Source: Candidatus Bathyarchaeota archaeon (GTDB taxonomy: Archaea > Thermoproteota > Bathyarchaeia > TCS64). Taken from it: a DNA stretch of 27,260 nt. The stretch is from positions 1 to 27,260 of the forward strand of contig JAFGTA010000042.1 in assembly GCA_016934355.1 (NCBI GenBank), in the 5' to 3' direction. Every line of letters starts with the position of its first letter. Within the stretch, counting starts at the first letter, position 1. Shown here in pieces: positions 23,651 through 27,260 of the stretch. Under the pieces are notes generated by a model. That model had not been told where the DNA came from and ran no database searches. It was given only the letters and a program-made list of their open reading frames with translations. The translations under genes and the position numbers were made by a program.

Positions 23651-24433
23651 CTAGATCAGCTTGACAAGGTGACCCGACATGCCGACGTTCAGCTGCAGGA
23701 CTCCGCGGTAGCTGCCCACGTAGCCGTTCTCGATGCGCACCCTATCGCCCTCGGCGACGAGTTTGATCTGCTCGTTCCAGAGGGTGAGCACAACGCGCCC
23801 CGTCTCGTCCTCCAGCCCCGCGTCGGCGACGCTCAGGGTCTCACCGTACCTGCGGCGGCTCCTGACTGCCCTCGCGTAGCCCTTCTCCGCGATGACGCCC
23901 TCCACTGTGACGCTCCTCACGCCGTCTCTCAGCTCGGCTATATCGGTGAATCCTTGCCCCGTGCCGAGGAGCCTCTGGTACCACCTCTGGCTCTTGCCTT
24001 CCGAGTCGCTCGTCCACCCAACCTGGGTGAACCCGTGCTTCTCGTAGAAAGCCTTGGTCCGGGTGTTCCACTCAGGTGTCTCTAGGGTCCACCGCTTGGC
24101 GTCGGGGTAACGCTCCATCGCCAACTCGAGGGCGCGGCTGCCTACCCCCTGCCTGAAGTGCTCTGGGTCAACGAACATGCGGACCAGCTCTCTCTGGCCC
24201 TCACCCCTGAACGCCACCATGACCCCCCCGGCGGTGAAGTCGTCGAGCATAATGCGGTAGTAGTCGAAGTACCCCATATAGCGAACCTGGTCCTTGTGCT
24301 TGTCGTAGCCGGGTGGGCCACCGGGCTCCCCGCCGCTGATCTCGGCGTCGCTCTCGAACGCACGCTTCGAGATGTCGGCGAGCATGTATGCGTCGTCCTC
24401 GACGGCCTCGACCAGAGTCACCCTGTCTTCCAT
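23651..24433 (-). CDS. GNAT acetyltransferase fused to a single-strand-binding-type OB-fold domain
   Basis: 260 residues from the ATG at 24433; a longer start at 24556 would add 41 residues with no family match and would run into the divergent gene's promoter. Residues 1-155 are a GNAT domain: RELVRMFVDPEHFRQGVGSRALELAM holds the acetyl-CoA loop (RQGVGS) and NTRTKAFYEKHGFTQVG is the end of the fold. Residues ~165-260 form an OB fold of archaeal RPA/SSB type: VEGVIAEKG, VADAGLEDETGRVVLTLWN, GDRVRIENGYVGSYRGVLQL. These motifs bind single-stranded nucleic acid. The fusion suggests an acetyltransferase targeted to DNA, RNA or a nucleic-acid-bound protein; the target is unknown. It is divergent from the reductase-like gene. 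Confidence 0.83.
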   Translation of the reverse strand: MEDRVTLVEAVEDDAYMLADISKRAFESDAEISGGEPGGPPGYDKHKDQVRYMGYFDYYRIMLDDFTAGGVMVAFRGEGQRELVRMFVDPEHFRQGVGSRALELAMERYPDAKRWTLETPEWNTRTKAFYEKHGFTQVGWTSDSEGKSQRWYQRLLGTGQGFTDIAELRDGVRSVTVEGVIAEKGYARAVRSRRRYGETLSVADAGLEDETGRVVLTLWNEQIKLVAEGDRVRIENGYVGSYRGVLQLNVGMSGHLVKLI

Positions 24434-24540
24434 GGTCAAATCTGAACAAGATGTATACGGGGCCCACGTGATAAACCTTGGCGGGTGCCTCATACATTTC
24501 TTATACCGCCGTTGAAAGAAAGCCAAAAGGAGAACCCAAG

Positions 24541-25614
24541 GTGTCAGGCAGCTCAAGGCGGGGACTAAAAATCAGGCGCGTCGAAGCGCCGCCCTATACG
24601 GTGGACGAGTCACGGCTGCGGCGGTACGACCAGGTCAACCTCATGTTCAACCGCATAACAAACGACCCGGGCTGGGAAGGCTACAACCGCACCGAGGAGG
24701 AGTCAGGCCTCCTGAACATCAGGGAGGCGAAGCCGGGTTACGACAGGGTGGACTACGCCCTCGCGGAGGCCTCGTGGACGATGCATGACGGCTGGGAGCA
24801 CGCGTTCAGCTGGGAACGGATACAGCGCCCCGGCGGCCCAAGCCTCATGGGCGACCAGTGGTACAGGGAGCGCATGGAGGTCGAGGACATCCCCGAGATC
24901 ACCCGGAAGGTGAAGAAGGCTGCACGGTTCATCGGCGCGAGCTTGGTCGGCGTGACCGAGTTCAACCCCAAGTGGCTGTACGCCAACCACAGGTACAGCC
25001 TGGAGCCCCTTGAGCTGCCTGACGGAGTCAGGTACGCCGTTGTGATGGCAGTCGAGATGGATGAACTGGGGATAGCGACAAGCCCTGAGCTGCCCGCCGC
25101 CGCGGCGACCGGGCTAGGGTACAGCATGCTCGCCTTCGTCGCTTCGACACTCTCCGAGTTCATCAGGAACCTCGGCTACACGGCTGTGCCTGCGTCGAAC
25201 GGAGTCGGCCTCAGCGTGCCGCTGGCGGTGGACGCGGGCCTAGGTGAGATGGGGCGCAACGGGCTGCTCATCACGCCTGAGTACGGCCCCCGTGTGCGCC
25301 TCTGCAAGGTGTACACGGACCTGCCGCTTATGCCTGACTCGCCCATCGATTTCGGTGTCCATGAGTTCTGCCGCACCTGCAAGAAGTGCGCGGAGGCGTG
25401 CGAGGTTGAAGCCATAAGCTTCGAGGACGAGCCCAGCTACGAGGGGACTGGTAAGAGCAGCAGCCCCGGCGCCCTGAAGTGGGCGATAGACGGGGAGAAG
25501 TGCTACAACTACTGGTGCGACAACGGCACCGACTGCAGCACATGCATCAGCGTCTGCCCCTACAACACAGGACGCACCGAGGCCCACGCAGACGAGTTCT
25601 GGGCGAACCCCTAA
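24541..25614 (+). CDS. reductive-dehalogenase-like corrinoid/Fe-S protein, no Tat signal
   Basis: 357 residues from the GTG at 24541, chosen because AAAGGAG lies eight bases before it; a start at 24478 would contain the likely promoter. The N-terminal part has no Tat (RRxFxK) signal or membrane helix, so the protein is probably cytosolic. The corrinoid-binding core includes the family stretch SVPLAVDAGLGEMGRNGLLI. The C-terminal part has a ferredoxin-type cluster motif, Cys277, 280, 283, 287 in CRTCKKCAEAC, and a second, modified set, Cys321, 326, 332, 335, 339 with spacing unlike a plain CxxCxxCxxxC. It resembles the RdhA/QueG superfamily: RdhA removes halides, QueG reduces epoxyqueuosine. 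RdhA kinship is stronger here, but the substrate is not known. Confidence 0.83.
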   Translation: MSGSSRRGLKIRRVEAPPYTVDESRLRRYDQVNLMFNRITNDPGWEGYNRTEEESGLLNIREAKPGYDRVDYALAEASWTMHDGWEHAFSWERIQRPGGPSLMGDQWYRERMEVEDIPEITRKVKKAARFIGASLVGVTEFNPKWLYANHRYSLEPLELPDGVRYAVVMAVEMDELGIATSPELPAAAATGLGYSMLAFVASTLSEFIRNLGYTAVPASNGVGLSVPLAVDAGLGEMGRNGLLITPEYGPRVRLCKVYTDLPLMPDSPIDFGVHEFCRTCKKCAEACEVEAISFEDEPSYEGTGKSSSPGALKWAIDGEKCYNYWCDNGTDCSTCISVCPYNTGRTEAHADEFWANP

Positions 25615-25700
25615 TCATTATACAGTTTATCCCGGCTTCTAGGCGTTGAGCGGCCCTCGATATCGTATTAAGCGGTTGCACCGAGTTCAGGGTGATAACG

Positions 25701-26594
25701 ATGCGGATCGGATTCGTCGGTCTGGGCAGGATGGGGCTGCGGCTGGTGGGCAGGCTCCTCACGGAACACCAGGTAGTAGCCTACGACCTGAACCCAGAGA
25801 ACACACGTACAGCGGAGACACTGGGAGCGGAGTCAGCCGGCACGCTGGATGAACTCGTAGACGCCCTCACCCCGCCGAGGATGATATGGCTGATGGTTCC
25901 CGCCGGCGAGCCGGTGGAGTCCACGCTGGACGGCGTCGAAGAGAAACTGAGTGCAGGCGACATCGTCATCGACGGCGGCAACAGCCACTACAAGGACTCC
26001 GTGAGGCGCGCCGAGCGGCTCAAGACGAGGGGCGTCCACTACCTCGACGTGGGCACCAGCGGCGGGCTGGAGGGCGCCGAGAAGGGCGCCTCGCTCACGG
26101 TCGGCGGCCAAAAGGAAGCTTTCGAAGCCGCCGAGCCCGTGCTCAGAAGCATAGCCCGCAGGGACGCCGTCCTTTACTGCGGCGCAAGCGGGGCAGGCCA
26201 CTACGTCAAGATGGTGCACAACGGCGTCGAGTACGCCATGCTTCAGGCCATAGGCGAGGGCTTCGAGATGCTCCAAGCCGGACCCTACAGCCTCGACCTG
26301 GGCGCCGTGGCGAAGGCGTGGAACAACGGCTGCGTCATAAGGAGCTGGATGCTTGAGCTGGCGGGACGCGCTTTCGAGAAGGACCCCGGCCTGGAGTCCC
26401 TGAAGGGCGTCGTAGGCGGAGGCGAGACAGGCAGGTGGATGGTGGAGTCCGCGCTAGAGATGGGGGTGCCTACGCCCACCATCACGCTGTCGCTGTTCAT
26501 GAGGTACAGGTCCAGGCAGGCGGACAGCTTCGCGGGCAGGGTAGTGGCGGCCGTCAGGAACGAGTTCGGAGGCCACCAGGTCACCGCCCGGTGA
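25701..26594 (+). CDS. 6-phosphogluconate dehydrogenase, short (decarboxylating) type
   Basis: 297 residues, the size of the short 6-phosphogluconate dehydrogenases (YqeC/GntZ type), which act as NAD(P)-dependent oxidative decarboxylases giving ribulose 5-phosphate. The Rossmann motif is GFVGLGRMG (Gly7, Gly9, Gly12), followed by an Asp (Asp29) in the position that favours NAD+ over NADP+. The substrate and catalytic residues are in DGGNSHY (91-97), VGTSGGLEGAEKGASLTVGG and GHYVKMVHNGVEY, with Lys170, Asn174 and Glu177. The ATG at 25701 follows GGGTGAT, a good ribosome binding site; a GTG three codons upstream is less likely. It gives a route from gluconate to pentoses. Confidence 0.9.
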   Translation: MRIGFVGLGRMGLRLVGRLLTEHQVVAYDLNPENTRTAETLGAESAGTLDELVDALTPPRMIWLMVPAGEPVESTLDGVEEKLSAGDIVIDGGNSHYKDSVRRAERLKTRGVHYLDVGTSGGLEGAEKGASLTVGGQKEAFEAAEPVLRSIARRDAVLYCGASGAGHYVKMVHNGVEYAMLQAIGEGFEMLQAGPYSLDLGAVAKAWNNGCVIRSWMLELAGRAFEKDPGLESLKGVVGGGETGRWMVESALEMGVPTPTITLSLFMRYRSRQADSFAGRVVAAVRNEFGGHQVTAR

Positions 26595-26639
26595 CGCGCT
26601 CACGGAAAACGTAAAACCGCGTAGACCTACATGCTACCC

Positions 26640-27260
26640 ATGTCCGAGGACTACGACATACTGATCAAGAAAGGGTTAATCGTCAACGGCACAGGCGGCC
26701 CCGCCTACAAGGGCAGTCTGGCCGTCAAGGGCGACAGGATAGCGGCGCTGAGCAAGGAGCCCATCATGGGAGACGCCGCCACCGTCCTGGACGCAGGGGG
26801 AAAAGCCGTGACCCCCGGGTTCATAGACGTCCACAACCACGGCGACCTGAGCATACTGTACTACCCCAAGGCCGACGGCTTCGTACGGCAGGGGATAACC
26901 TCCTTCGTGGGCGGCCAATGCGGCGACAGCCCAGGCCCCTTCGGGGACCAGTACGTGGGGCTCCCGTGGGTGCTCGGCGACCTCTACTCAGACGTCGAAC
27001 CCACCATGTACACCCGGGAGTGGCTGGCCCACCGCGACAAGGTAAACGAGAGACACCGCGAGCTCTACGGCTGGGAGATCGACTGGCACACCATGGCCGA
27101 GTTCTTCCAGCGCGTCGAGGCGAAGGGCATCAGCCCCAACTACGTTCCCATGGTGGGCCACGGCGACATCAGGAGCCTCGTCATGGGTGAAGACTTCAGG
27201 CGCCAAGCCACCAAGCGTGAGGTCAGGGAGATGGTCAGGCACACCGAGCAGTCGATGGAC
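26640..27260 (+). CDS. D-aminoacylase / N-acyl-D-amino-acid amidohydrolase, N-terminal part
   Basis: The first 207 residues are visible; the frame runs off the right edge. It is an amidohydrolase with a small beta domain (DILIKKGLIVNGTG, KGDRIAAL), the first metal motif GFIDVHNHGDL (His65, His67) and GGQCGDSPGP, where Cys94 is the characteristic cysteine ligand of D-aminoacylases. The family removes acyl groups from N-acyl-D-amino acids and includes D-hydantoinase and imidazolonepropionase relatives. His174 in MVGHGDIR follows. An in-frame ATG at 26631 is an alternative start; a weak AT-rich element lies ~27 bases before. Substrate and complete length cannot be judged here. Confidence 0.85.
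   Translation, partial: MSEDYDILIKKGLIVNGTGGPAYKGSLAVKGDRIAALSKEPIMGDAATVLDAGGKAVTPGFIDVHNHGDLSILYYPKADGFVRQGITSFVGGQCGDSPGPFGDQYVGLPWVLGDLYSDVEPTMYTREWLAHRDKVNERHRELYGWEIDWHTMAEFFQRVEAKGISPNYVPMVGHGDIRSLVMGEDFRRQATKREVREMVRHTEQSMD

Noticed and set aside
1..27260. CRISPR arrays, rRNA genes, transposase genes
   Set aside because: No regularly spaced repeats of 24-37 bases, no rRNA-like sequence and no transposase motif were seen. The only tandem repeat is the two-unit terminator at 16114-16235.

Overview
The window reads as chromosomal DNA of an archaeon of moderately high GC content, probably an anaerobe with heterotrophic traits. The archaeal evidence is: (1) two helix-turn-helix regulators with the FilR1-type C-terminal domain typical of methanogens and relatives; (2) an OB-fold domain of archaeal RPA/SSB type; (3) repeated TATA-like boxes 26-28 nt upstream of start codons, as expected for leaderless archaeal transcripts; (4) an AbrB/PIN toxin-antitoxin pair and a receiver-PAS protein of the kind common in Euryarchaeota and related lineages. 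The oxygen-sensitive glycyl-radical enzyme and a B12/Fe-S reductase suggest anaerobic life. I cannot name the lineage from sequence alone.

Layout. 1-1465: the tail of a CocE/NonD-type hydrolase and a mannonate dehydratase-like enzyme. 1572-2912 (minus): two coupled genes for exported or membrane-anchored proteins of unknown role. 3159-4391 (minus): an MFS exporter bracketed by a 32-bp direct repeat, with a third, weaker copy at 6587. 4490-7270: an AT-rich island with a tail-anchored unknown protein, a peptidase of family S28 and a gene broken by an in-frame stop. 7275-7939 (minus): a VapBC-like pair with a nested palindrome over its promoter. 8075-8917 (minus): a receiver-PAS protein, followed by a 540-bp AT-rich gap that holds a candidate structured RNA. 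9484-11222: a UbiA prenyltransferase and a FilR1 regulator. 11292-13067 (minus): an anchored unknown protein and a DUF1624-type membrane acyltransferase, divergent from a second FilR1 regulator (13146-14000). 14063-15599: a PEBP-family protein and, convergent to it, a tandem GNAT acetyltransferase. 15661-16250: a decayed PH-like gene and two tandem hairpin/T-tract terminators. 16253-19389 (minus): an activase and glycyl-radical enzyme operon. 19562-22670: a membrane-anchored alkaline phosphatase and a divergent adenine deaminase. 22979-24433 (minus): a HEAT-repeat protein and a GNAT-OB fusion. 24541-27260: a cytosolic reductive-dehalogenase-like protein, a 6-phosphogluconate dehydrogenase, and the start of a D-aminoacylase-type amidohydrolase.

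The genes do not form one pathway. The best-defined unit is the glycyl-radical enzyme operon, which has its own divergent promoter region, a small inverted repeat near the expected transcription start, coupled genes and a duplicated terminator. Its active-site loop reads GCHW, not the Cys-Cys of pyruvate formate-lyase or the GCxE of the dehydratases and lyases. The substrate is therefore open, and this is the strongest candidate for new biochemistry. Other points to follow up are the candidate RNA near 9300-9440, the GNAT-OB fusion, the altered adenine deaminase and the repeat-bracketed AT-rich island.
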